Shown one piece after another: positions 1 through 10,682 of a stretch of 64,000 nt of DNA; within the stretch, counting starts at the first letter, position 1, and each line of letters begins with the position of its first letter. Both the position numbers and the translations under genes were made by a program. The stretch covers positions 1,426,001-1,490,000 of the forward strand of contig JAYJMM010000034.1 in the NCBI GenBank assembly GCA_037349105.1, read 5' to 3'. This DNA is from Limnomonas spitsbergensis. Lineage: Eukaryota; Chlorophyta; Chlorophyceae; Chlamydomonadales. Under the pieces are notes generated by a model. It was not told where the DNA came from, ran no database searches, and saw only the letters and a list, made by a program, of their open reading frames with translations.

Positions 1-1992
1 AATGCATGCAGTCCCATGCAATCGCTAACGAGCACGCGACCCAATGCATGCAGTCCCATGCAATCGCTAACGAGCACGCGACCCAATGCATCAGTCCCAT
101 GCAATCGCTAACGAGCACGCGACCCAATGCATGCAGTCCCATGCAATCGCTAACGAGCACGCGACCCAATGCATGCAGTCCCATGCAATCGCTTACGAGC
201 ACGCGACCCAATGCATGCAGTCCCATGCAATCGCTAACGAGCACGCGACCCAATGCATGCAGTCCCATGCAATCGCTAACGAGCACGCGACCCAATGCAT
301 CAGTCCCATGCAATCGCTAACGGGCACGCGACCCAATGCATGCAGTCCCATGCAATCGCTAACGAGCACGCGACCCAATGCATGCAGTCCCATGCAATCG
401 CTAACAAGCACGCGACCCAATGCATGCAGTCCCATGCAATCGCTAACAAGCACGCGACCCAATGCATGCAGTCCCATGCAATCGCGAACAAGCACGCGAC
501 CCAATGCATGCAGTCCCATGCAATCGCTAACAAGCACGCGACCCAATGCATGCAGTCCCATGCGATCGCTAACAAGCACGCGACCCAATGCATCAGTCCC
601 ATGCAATCGCTAACAAGCACGCGACCCAATGCATGCAGTCCCATGCAATCGCTAACGGGCACGCGACCCAATGCATGCAGTCCCATGCAATCGCTAACGA
701 GCACGCGACCCAATGCATGCAGTCCCATGCAATCGCTAACGAGCACGCGACCCAATGCATGCAGTCTCATGCAATCGCTAACGAGCACGCGACCCAATAC
801 ATGCAGTCCCATGCAATCGCTAACGAGCACGCGACCCAATGCATGCAGTCCCATGCAATCGCTAACGAGCACGCGACCCAATGCATGCAGTCCCATGCAA
901 TCGCTAACGAGCACGCGACCCAATGCATCAGTCCCATGCAATCGCTAACGGGCACGCGACCCAATGCATGCAGTCCCATGCAATCGCTTACGAGCACGCG
1001 ACCCAATGCATGCAGTCCCATGCAATCGCTAACAAGCACGCGACCCAATGCATGCAGTCCCATGCAATCGCTAACGAGCACGCGACCCAATGCATGCAGT
1101 CCCATGCAATCGCTAACGAGCACGCGACCCAATGCATGCAGTCCCATGCAATCGCTAACGAGCACGCGACCCAATGCATGCAGTCCCATGCAATCGCTAA
1201 CGAGCACGCGACCCAATGCATGCAGTCCCATGCAATCGCTAACGAGCATGCGACCCAATGCATGCAGTCCCATGCAATCGCTAACGAGCACGCGACCCAA
1301 TGCATGCAGTCTCATGCAATCGCTAACGAGCACGCGACCCAATGCATGCAGTCCCATGCAATCGCTAACAAGCACGCGACCCAATGCATGCAGTCCATGC
1401 AATCGCTAACAAGCACGCGACCCAATGCATGCAGTCCCATGCAATCGCTAACGAGCACGCGACCCAATGCATCAGTCCCATGCAATCGCTAACAAGCACG
1501 CGACCCAATGCATGCAGTCCCATGCAATCGCTAACGAGCACGCGACCCAATGCATGCAGTCCCATGCAATCGCTAACGAGCACGCGACCCAATGCATGCA
1601 GTCCCATGCAATCGCTAACAAGCACGCGACCCAATGCATGCAGTCCCATGCAATCGCTAACGAGCACGCTACCCAATGCATGCAGTCCCACGCAATCGCT
1701 AACAAGCATGCGACCCAATGCATCAGTCCCATGCAATCGCTAACGAGCACGCGACCCAATGCATGCAGTCCCATGCAATCGCTAACGAGCACGCGACCCA
1801 ATGCATCAGTCCCATGCAATCGCTAACAAGCACGCGACCCAATGCATGCAGTCCCATACAATCGCTAACAAGCACGCGACCCAATGCATGCAGTCCCATG
1901 CAATCGCTAACAAGCACGCGACCCAATGCATGCAGTCCCATGCAATCGCTAACAAGCACGCGACCCAATGCATGCAGTCCCATGCAATCGCT
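1..1992. repeat. 42-bp tandem satellite, about 47 units
   Basis: The unit contains ATGCAGTCCCATGCAATCGC followed by TAACGAGCACGCGACCCA. It repeats every 42 bp; a minority of units read GCATCAGTCCC and are 40 bp long. Point variants (AACGAG/AACAAG/AACGGG) are spread along the array. The 40-bp units break reading frame, and both strands stay open only because the unit lacks stops, so no protein is inferred. The array runs off the left edge of the window. Confidence 0.97.
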
Positions 1993-3240
1993 CCATGCAT
2001 GTGCTTTTGGACATGCATGCAAAATATGTGTTCAGGGGCATTTCATAAATACAAGTAACCCAGCATGTGCACGCCTGGCCAATGGAATCCATGCACATAC
2101 TCATACGCACTCAGGATCCACATTAATGAATCGCTGCCATAACCGCATGGCCCATGCAGTCCATGCACGCATGGTCAATGCCGCACCTGTTTGGCCAGCC
2201 TTATTGAGATAACGCAATCCCATCAATTTCATCACATGCGATCGCTCCCACACAATCACAGACATTCAAAAGCTGTCATAATGCTATCCCTGCCATGCAC
2301 GCATGCAATTGCCCCCATGCACATGTGCAACAAATCCTTTTCAATTTTGACCATGCATGCAAGCAGTCTTCCCCAAGCTATAGCGCCACTTAAATCGACC
2401 AGCGCAATCCATCCCTTGCATCATCAATTCATCTAAAGTATAATCGCTCCCATGTAATTGCTGGATTGTAGCGCTCCCTTGCAACATTTACAACGCAACA
2501 AATTCCATGCAAGCGCTCCCCTGCAGACGCTCCCATGCATGCAACCCCACGTTCACCATGCAACCGCTTTTATGCATGCATGTTATCTTTCCCACGCAAT
2601 AGCTACCATGCTGGCATGAATTACTCTCCAGCTCTCTAAGAAACCACTCACATGCATGCATGCATGCAATCCCTCACTTACGATCTCTCCCAGGCAATAT
2701 ATCCCATGATGTGTCTGTTCCCATGCAATCTCTCTTATGATTGCGGAACCATGCGGTCATCCCATCACTCCCATGCAAGGACACGCTCCCATGGAATCAC
2801 TTACATGCAGTCATTTATGCGCATGTACAACCATATGAACATGCGATCCCTCCATTGCAATTGATGCCATGCAATCGCCTCCATGCAGATACTCCCATAC
2901 AGTGGCTCTCATTCAATCAATCACATGTAGGCGATCACTCCCACAAAGTCCATACAAATGCTCCCATGCAATGCCAGTCAGGCACGCCTATTTGATCACC
3001 CCGATGCAATCCCTAACATGCAACGGGGCCCATGCAATCACTCCACTGCACTCTCACGCAATCAATCCCATGCCTGCAGAACTGATGAAATAGCTGCCAT
3101 GCACACACGACCCATGCAACCGCTCCCAGGTACACGTCACAAGCAATCGATCCCACGAACACAAAGCCCACGCAATCGCTTCCATGCAATGGCCTCCCAT
3201 ACTGCTCACCTTTCTGATGAGCCTGATGAGATAGAAGCGT
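1993..3240. repeat. degenerate CATGCA/CAATCGCTCCC-rich region
   Basis: Irregular motifs such as CCATGCAATCGCTCCC and CATGCATGCA recur without a fixed period. They share the core of the adjacent 42-bp satellite, so this looks like the old or source sequence from which the satellite was amplified. No gene is supported here. Confidence 0.7.
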
Positions 3241-3255
3241 GCGTTGGCCGCCGCC

Positions 3256-6200
3256 ATGAGCAGTCTCCGAGGAATACAGGTATTACCGGATGGCCCAGGA
3301 GCTTCTTTGGTCCCCGAGGTCGCTCTGAACCCAGAAGCAGTTTTTGATAAGTTCGCACTGCTGGCATTGTTTTCGTTTACGCGAGCCTCCCTCCATGCCA
3401 TGACATCCTCGGATTCCCCGCTTCTCCTTGCCTCGCCACTGCCTCCGCCGCTATTCCTTCCTCCATGCACCTCACTATTGCTCTTGCTTCACTCTACTCC
3501 CATTCCCTTGTATCTTTATTCCACTTTCGATTGCTGCTGCTACTGCTTCTCGGTCTCCCTGTTAGATCCTCGCTCCCTGTTTGGCCTGGTCAAAACATCA
3601 ACTGTTTTTTGCTAAGACTTTGCACAGCTTTATTCAAACACTGTGTGTCTCCAACATGTTTCAATTTCTAAAACAATCTCATCTGATGCAGATCGAGATC
3701 GGCGCGGAGGATTCGCGGAATAAAAACGCATGTACGGCAGCTCACAGGGCTTTCGTGACAAGCTAAATGGAAACCTCACATGCCGCACTTTCCTCAGCAC
3801 CGTTGCTTGAATCACTACTCGTTTACACCACCGCAATGTCCTCTGATACATGGTCCAATCTATCAGTCCTGCCAAGATCAGCGCCGGCCGCGACCGTCGA
3901 CCGCAAAAGCCGTTATATGCGCCGAAACCAGAAAAGGACGGTGAGAAATTTGCCACAGCCAGGCTTGGCCACTCTCCCGGCCTGTTTTTAGGAGAGCGCT
4001 GTTTACCGGCACCACAGAAACATTTTCCCCCCTACAGTTCACCGTTGCTTCATAACCGAGCCGAAACTGTGCGTCCTGCCGAGGTCGGACCCGATCGTTG
4101 ACAGGAAAGCAGTCATTTGCGCCGAAACCAGAAAAGGACGGTGGCCTGGTAGGGTGCAGGTGCGAGCACAACAGGGGATGGCACCGGGGGTTGCAGCAGC
4201 AGGAGCAGCAGCACCGGCAGCAGCAGCAGAAATGGCGGCACTCTGGCAGCAGCACTGGGGGAAACAGCTGCTGACCGTGCTAGGCTCTTGTAGCACAGTG
4301 AGCTCAATAAGTGGTGAGCATCCTCCATTCTCTCAACCTTGGTTCTGTGACCTCCGCATGCCTGTCACCACCCTCATCGCTGGAATGCTGTCAGATACAT
4401 CCAAACTGAGCTCCTACCTCATCTTCAAGCTCTACACCACGAGGTCTCTCGCAAAGGTCAGAATGTCCGACATTGTCGATCAGGTCAGCGAGGCTGTCCG
4501 TGATACCACAGGTGGTGGACTGGTGGGATGGCGGTGGTTGCCGTGGTGACAGATGGGGAGCACTGGGACCTCACCAAGGGCACCCTGGCGGCACCAACGT
4601 CCATTGTAGATCTGCACCCTGCTGCGCTATGCTTCTCCCGTATGGCAAGGGACAGGGCACTGAGCGAGGCAAAGGGCAGCAAGACAGCAGCCGCGCCAGT
4701 GCTTGGGCAAGACCTGATGCATGCGTTTGCTCGTGCCCCGTTTCCTTCATCATCGTCCTTCCCAGGCAGCGGCATGGGCATGGAGACTTTGGTGGCAAGA
4801 CTGAACTTGATTTATCAAGATCACAACGGGAGGGAGATCCGCAACCGTGTAGATATCCTGCGGGTAAACTCCGGATGCGACTCCGTTCTGGGCAACCATG
4901 CAGCGGCAGGACCGGACCACCGTAGCCCAGAGCCCTTGGCTGCCATCAGCCTGCCCAAAGCTAAGCTCGGCCACTGCTTCCAGTGCGACAAGTGCAAGGA
5001 GATGATAAGCAGGAATGGCGTTGTCACAGGAGCGCACTGCAGGTCAAGGGAGCTTGGAATGCGCTGTCCAAGGTTGTGGGACTCGTGGCGTCAGCTGCAG
5101 CATCTTCATCGACACGGCCAGTCTCTATGGAGTGCCAGAGGACAAGGTCAGCCTTCTTTGGTCATGGGTGGAAATCCGCGCTCACGCCGAGGAGCTGAAT
5201 GTGATAAACTTGTTGCTGCGTATCCTGGCAGCCTGACGCCTGACGCCCGAGCCTGATGCGGAGGAGATGCGGGGAGAGCGTGTCACTGCTGAACCCATCC
5301 TCACAGCAGCTCAGGATCAAGTCCCGGCATGCGAAGAGTCTGACCACATACTAAGCGGCTGTTGAGTGTTGAGCTTAGTTATTTGCTTGCGGGTAAGTCT
5401 GGCTGGGTTTTTGATTTAGTGAATGACATCCATTTAAAACCACTTTTGTATCATTGCGTTTGTCATGTCTTTTCTGTGGCTTATTACTTCGTTCTGGACG
5501 TGGTCAGCATGCAGGATGGAAGAGTGCCGATCTGGAGGCTCGGCAGCGACAGCATGGCTACCAGCAGCTGTGGCAATGACGGCGACCGCGGCGGCTGTCG
5601 CAGGAGCATGGCGACTGGCAGCGGAGATCGCAAGAGCCTCAGGGCGTGCCGTATTTTCTCAACCACTTAGAAGAAAACATGGAGCCGGGTCCGGGAGGTG
5701 GCACTGTCTGGCAGCAGACACGCAGAAACTATGATGGAGGTTTGCAAGACCGTTACAATGACAAAGATTATCACGCTGCCTGTCCAGGTAGCAATTGAGG
5801 CAAGAGCGCTCGTCGAAAGGGGCCCGGTAGCGGCCCTTCACTCTAGTTTACATCACGCCTCTTCCACGTACATTAGTAGGGGGCGCTATCCAGCTGGCCT
5901 GGCCGCAGTGGAGGCACAGCATGGAGACATCTCGCTCCTTCCTACCTGCGCAGGTCCGGACAGCATTTTAGGCATTGCAGGCGAGCCCAGGGCCAGAGGA
6001 GGAATCTGCATTGGTTGCTCAACTGGTCGGTGCGCTGCCTTTCCACGACGGAGTTCAAGTGATTGCAAGAAGGCTGTGGGTCTCAGCCTTCTACCACTTG
6101 GGGCAGGCCGTAAAGGCCTATTGGTTCTACCGCCTGTCCAACTCCAACATCCTGTGCATGCATGCAGCCCGCCGCCTTCATCTTATCATCCAGGGCTTGG

Positions 6201-7059
6201 CTGAGATTCACCCTCAGGTCCTCTGTTCACAGTTTCCGCCCGTGAGCACGTGCCCCTTCTCTCCCCCTCCAAGGCTTGTGCTGCAAGATGAGCCCCACAA
6301 GCTCAAGGATGTGCTGCATTGGGTCCAGGGCTCAAAGGCCGGCGGTGCCACCCTGGCTGAGCTGGCAAGCCAACAGCCAAGAGCGGGAGCAGCGGGGGCA
6401 GCAGCAGCGGCAGCAGCAAAGGCAGCGGCAGCAGCAGACATGGGGCATAAGAGGACTTCAATGACATGGCCAAGGATGTGCTCCTGGCAGTGATGTAGGC
6501 CATGAAATCTGTGTATGACAGCTTGCCGGCAGATGAGCAAGGGTTGTGGCTCCCCTCCCCCTTGTGCTGTACCGTGAGGTGACGGGTACCACCGATCCGC
6601 AACATGTCCGGAGTGCGCAAGCTTTCAACAGCTCACCGGAGATGTGCTCATCTCTTAATCACGCCAGGGTAACGCGCTCTGCCCTAGCCCTCGGTATCAT
6701 CCACCAGGCTTCTTAGGCTTTTGATGCCTCCGTGGCTTCACCCATGACGAGCGGACCCAGCGTCTGGAGGTGCGCAGCATGATGTTGTACCGCATCCTGA
6801 GAAACCGCCCGTTATGTGCCCTCAGAAACATGCCAGCCAAGATGGGAGGTATGACTGGGCAGCAGATTTTCAACTGGCTGGGGAATGCATTGGCCCGGCT
6901 GCTGGCGCTCAAGAGCTTACCCCCGCTGTGCGAGGGATGCTGAATGAGCGGGCCCTCAACAACTATGCCTTGGAGGGGCTGATCGGAGCCATAAATGAGC
7001 GTTGCGGGTTCAAGCCAGGGGCCGATGTGACTGTTTCAAGCCAGCTGCTATGTCAGTGA
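3256..7059 (+). pseudogene. broken or unmodelled spliced gene, unknown family
   Basis: Several stretches read like protein but change frame and are separated by stops. They are 3256-3420 (starts MSSLRGIQVLPDG), about 4355-4530 (MPVTTLIAGMLSD, IVDQVSEAVRD), 4528-5040 (a CFQCDKC motif near its end), 5090-5236 (FIDTASLYGVPEDKV), 5660-5785 (GGTVWQQTRRNYDG), 5990-6220 (LWVSAFYHLGQAVKAYWFYR), 6262-6370 (DEPHKLKDVLHWV), 6745-6890 (MTGQQIFNWLGNALARLL) and 6936-7050 (LNNYALEGLIGAINERCG). Some breaks have GT/AG at the ends, so part may be introns, but I could not build a phase-consistent model. The family is not recognised. A decayed transposon gene or a diverged host gene are both possible. Confidence 0.35.
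3866..4147. repeat. imperfect direct duplication of about 80 bp
   Basis: Positions 3869-3943 and 4070-4142 share GTCCTGCC...AGATC/AGGTC, a GACCGTCGACCGCAAAAG/GATCGTTGACAGGAAAG block and an identical GCGCCGAAACCAGAAAAGGA. Spacing is about 200 bp. Upstream of both lie similar ACCGTTGCTT sequences. Confidence 0.75.
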
Positions 7060-7506
7060 CGTTACACATCTGGACCATGCACAAAAGGCTCGGCCGTGAG
7101 GCCACTCACCTAGGCTGCAATGTATGCTCCAGAAGTCCACAACACCATGGCTGCATTTCAGGACATAAACTACCGGGTCGCCTAACAATTCCTGACTTTA
7201 TCCGCCAGAGAATCGTCAAAAGTATTCAAGGAAGAACCGGTACAGTTGATCATCAAAAAAGGGAGGAAACGGTTTGATTGTTTTTGAACTAAGCTTGGTG
7301 GGATGAAGCCCCATGGGCGCACAATGCTCTATTTATACTCCACGATACCAGTGAACATTATTAATAATCGTACTAATTCACCAGTAGCTGAGTTTGAGCC
7401 CCACCATCAATAGCTCTGCCATGCGCAGCTGAGCGGCAGCAACGGGTGAAAGGTATGCTGCCGTCCAGGCCACAAAGGACTGGTGGAGTCGAAATAAATC
7501 TTCAGT
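7060..7506. other. intergenic / possible long 3' UTR of the DnaJ gene
   Basis: No coding region is seen. On the minus strand the sequence at 7066-7062 reads TGTAA within GTGTAACGTCA. TGTAA is the usual green-algal poly(A) signal. It would give the DnaJ transcript a 3' UTR of about 620 nt, which is an inference. Confidence 0.4.
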
Positions 7507-7507
7507 T

Positions 7508-7690
7508 TGAACAACTTGATGTGCACAGCAGGCTGCCCTTGGCACGCCTGGGCAGTGCAGCGTGCACCAGCTCAAAACTCGATGTGTAAAGCAGGCTGCC
7601 CTTGGCACGCCTGGGCAGTGCAGCGTGCACCAGCTCAAAACTCGATGTGTAAAGCAGGCTGCCCTTGGCTCGTGCACCAGCTCAAAACTT
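7508..7690. repeat. 63-bp tandem repeat spanning the DnaJ stop codon and 3' UTR
   Basis: CTCAAAACT(C/T) followed by GATGTGTAAAGCAGGCTGCC recurs at 7571 and 7634 (period 63), then at 7681 after a shortened unit. On the minus strand the final copy is the genuine CDS end (AAGTTTTGA). The other copies repeat GAGTTTTGA plus the following UTR, so the CDS/UTR boundary is itself the repeated segment. Confidence 0.85.
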
Positions 7691-10387
7691 GAAGGGCCCT
7701 ATTGTCTTGGCCTTGCCCTGCATGTCCCTTAGCGTCTCCACAAGCTTCCGCTCTTCACTGGAGATGGTCTTTGGAATCTTGACCCTGACGTGCACCTGGT
7801 GGTCCCCCCTGGATGTGGTTTGGCCCAGCCGGGGCACCCCGCGCTTGGCCATGAGCAGCGTAGTTCCGGGCTGCGTGCCTGACGGCACCTTAAGCTCAAC
7901 CGGACCATCCACCGTGGTCACCTTGACCTGCGAGTAAAAAAGTTATGATCAGGTTAGATTGCTCATGCAGGGTCGCGTTCAGCCTCAATCATCAAGGATT
8001 GCATGGCAACAATCATCAAGCACGGCTCTGGTGGAAACATGCAAAACAACGACAAGCGAGAAAGGCGGTTCCGATGAAAACCCATGTAAATCAACAACAA
8101 TTATGAAGTACGGTACTGGTGGGGGCACAATTAAAAAATAAGGTAAATTAAGGTTCCTGGGTTCCAAGAATTGCGTCAGCAAAAGTTATCTTAATATAAA
8201 TAATAATATTAGCCCGTAAGGTAATAATCTTAATCCTGATATGAAAACTACGGTATCTAGGTAAATTAATTCACTGGTACCTGGGTTCCAAGAATTGCGT
8301 CAGCGAAAGTAACCTCCACGTCAGAGTGGACGGTAGTGCCTTCCCGCCGTAGCTCCGGGTGATCCTTCACGCTGATGTACACATACAGGTCTCCACTTTC
8401 CCCGCCCCGCTTGCCAGAGTTACCCTCACCGCGCACCCGCAGGCGACTCCCCTGATCGACACCTGGTGGGAGGTCAAGGGCAGGGAGCCGTTTCTATTTT
8501 TTGTCTTTCTTGAGACAGCGCAGGCAATAGTCAGTATTGCTGGCTAAATGCATATTGCCTCAAACAGTCTTCCATTCAGTCACACTTCGACGGCAAAGAA
8601 CACCCACCAAGGAGTTTTTTCGCATAACAGATATTCACCGATTTGCAGGATTGGGTATACATATCCCGTCCAATTGTCTTACGGGGTCCAATAAAATGGC
8701 TTCTCTCTAACGTCGGCTGTACAGCACGAGTCGTATCCTGTACCATCTAAAATAGCACTGGCCACTAACCTGGCCATACCACCGTCCCATCTTCACACCT
8801 GGGGGGACCTTGAGCGAAATGCGCTTGATCTCCTGCACTCGCCCATCACCACCGCACTTCTCGCACGGCACGAAAACCTGCCCCGCCCCCTCGCAGCGCG
8901 GGCATGTCGACACCTGCTGGAATGCGCCCAGCGGCGTGCGAACTGCTTGCACGAACTGGCCGGTGCCCTGGCACTGTGGACATGTGCTGGGCGTTGTCCC
9001 TGATTTGACTCCACCCCCCTCACATGTCTGCGACAACACAGCGCAAGGGATTAGACGTCGGAGCAATAGGCGGGGCACAGGGCATGGGAAAAGTGCACAT
9101 GAAAGAGCAGCTATTCCCTATTCCCGAGCAAGAGAAGATGCATCCAATGCTTGACATGCTGACAAGACGTGAGGAGAAGGGGTGCAATAGCTGACCCCAC
9201 CCTCCTCCTCCTTACCGAGCATTTTGTGAGGTGGTCCACATTGATCTCTCTGGTGGTGCCAAACACAGCCTCCAGGAAGTCCAACTGCAAGTCAAACCTG
9301 CGCACCAGTGTTCATGTTGGCACACCTCAGCCACAATTCAGCTACACTTCAGCTACATTACGGCCTGCGGATGGGAGGGTCTGGTGCTACAAGCCCTGCT
9401 CCTTGGGCAACGAAGCCACGGCCGGACTTGGTTCACAGGTAGGCCCCGCAGTGGCCACACAGCAGACCCCCAAGAATGGTCTGGCACGGGCTAAATTAAG
9501 ACACCTGCACACCCGTCATCATAATGCTTTTACGGAGACAGGGGTATGACTGGGGCCGACCATGGGCTGGAAGGGAAAAGTTGCCATGATAGTCCATGTC
9601 ATGGACTGCTGGGAGGGGTCCCAAACAAGTCAACCAAGTGAGGAGCGACATCGTCATCCTTTGCACCCACCGTTCATCCTCTCCAGTCATGGGCCTACTC
9701 CTTGAGGCACCCCTTTGCCCGCCGCCACCAAACCCGCCGGCCTGCCCGCCAAAAAAGGACTCGAAGAGATCAAACGGGTTTGCAAAGTCCTGGCCTGCAC
9801 CTCCGCCTCCGCCTCCGCCAAAGCCTCCCATGCCTCCCTTCAACCCAGCCTCTCCATAGCGGTCATATACAGCCTTCTTGTTGTCGTCTGATAGGACCTG
9901 GGGACACACCAGGAGTGCATGTGTCAGGGCCTGCGTCGGGATTAGTCCTGCAGCCAGCATGTCATTTTCCACGCACCTCATAGGCCTCTCCTATCTTCTT
10001 GAATCTGTCTTCGGCTCCGGGCTCTTTGTTGACATCCTGCCAGAGAACAAGGGTCCATAAAAAATAGCCAAGCAGGCGACAGCTGGCCAGCCCTACGGTA
10101 CGCATCGGTCGGAGGCGACGATGCCAGGGTTATCCGGCGTCACTACTCACTGGGTGGAATTTCCGTGCCTTCTGGCGATATGCCTGCTTAATTTCCTTCT
10201 TATCAGCTGATTTCCCGACTCCTAGGAGGTCATAGTAGTCAGTTTCAGCCCGGGCCACAAGGGATTGTCCCCTGGCTCGGCCAGATCTGTGACCACATCC
10301 CCGGGTGACAGGTTTGGCAGGGGCGAATGCCAAGCGATGGGCAGAAGACGTTCCGCCGCCATTTATCAAAGATCGATGGGCTTGCAT
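7682..10387 (-). CDS. type A DnaJ/Hsp40 co-chaperone, probably chloroplast-targeted
   Basis: Spliced 420-aa model with exons 10387-10151, 10036-9977, 9897-9671, 9297-9216, 9027-8799, 8462-8281 and 7927-7682. All introns are GT...AG and all phases agree. The basic, Ser/Ala-rich N-terminus (about 45 residues, ending SLVARAE) looks like a plastid transit peptide. It is followed by a J domain (DYYDLLGV, about residues 50-115) whose HPD triad (78-80) spans the first exon junction. Next comes a Gly/Phe region ([22 protein letters not shown]), then four CxxCxGxG zinc-finger motifs ([32 protein letters not shown]). The C-terminal substrate-binding domain carries [16 protein letters not shown] across an exon joint. 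DnaJ stimulates Hsp70 ATPase and delivers unfolded clients. The start is the first ATG of exon 1. P5CDH ends 295 bp upstream on the same strand. Confidence 0.93.
8145..8303. repeat. duplicated donor boundary of DnaJ exon 6
   Basis: The block CCTGGGTTCCAAGAATTGCG occurs at about 8158 and 8279, 121 bp apart, with similar flanking GGTAAATTAA. On the minus strand the true copy reads CCCAG|GTACC (exon 6 donor). The downstream intronic copy reads CCCAG|GAACC and so lacks the GT. Confidence 0.9.
9306..9503 (+). mobile_element. intron-resident short TIR element, copy 1
   Basis: Begins CAGTGTTCATGTTGG, contains the family core (TTCAGCTACA...TTACGGCCTGCGG, GGTGCTACAAGCCCTGCT) and ends TAAATTAAGACAC. 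It is flanked by CCTGCGCAC and CCTGCACAC, an imperfect target-site duplication. It lies in DnaJ intron 3; the left-hand duplication overlaps the exon 4 splice acceptor (GTGCGCAG). Confidence 0.75.
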
Positions 10388-10682
10388 CCTCGAATTAATG
10401 CGGCGTTGGCCGGTAACGAGTGGCAGGCGTTAGTTCTAGCCTGCTTCAGGTCTTCAAGAGATTGTGCAACGACTACGGTTCAGAGTTGTAGATATAAATA
10501 GAAAGAACGATTGGTCGATTGGCCGGTTGGTCGAAACGATAGTAATTGTCAGGACAAAGGATGCAGTTGGAAGTTTCCAAAACCACAAGTTTATTCCCCT
10601 ATTCAGGCCAGGGTTTATGCCCTGGTTTATGCTAGTCAGCGGTTGCCCCCATCATGCAAGCAGTCTTGAGCGTCCGCATTGT
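10388..10682. other. intergenic spacer between P5CDH and DnaJ
   Basis: Only 295 bp separate the P5CDH stop from the DnaJ ATG, both on the minus strand. It must hold the P5CDH 3' UTR and the DnaJ promoter. No TGTAA on the minus strand and no clear TATA box were found. Confidence 0.5.

Noticed and set aside
6..2022. Many long open frames on both strands in the first 2 kb
   Set aside because: They follow a stop-free 42-bp unit and switch frame at every 40-bp unit; no start context or domain.
4154..4260. Poly-Ala segments (also 6360-6440) as genuine protein domains
   Set aside because: GCA/GCAGCAGCAG microsatellite; runs of Ala, Gln or Ser appear in all frames.
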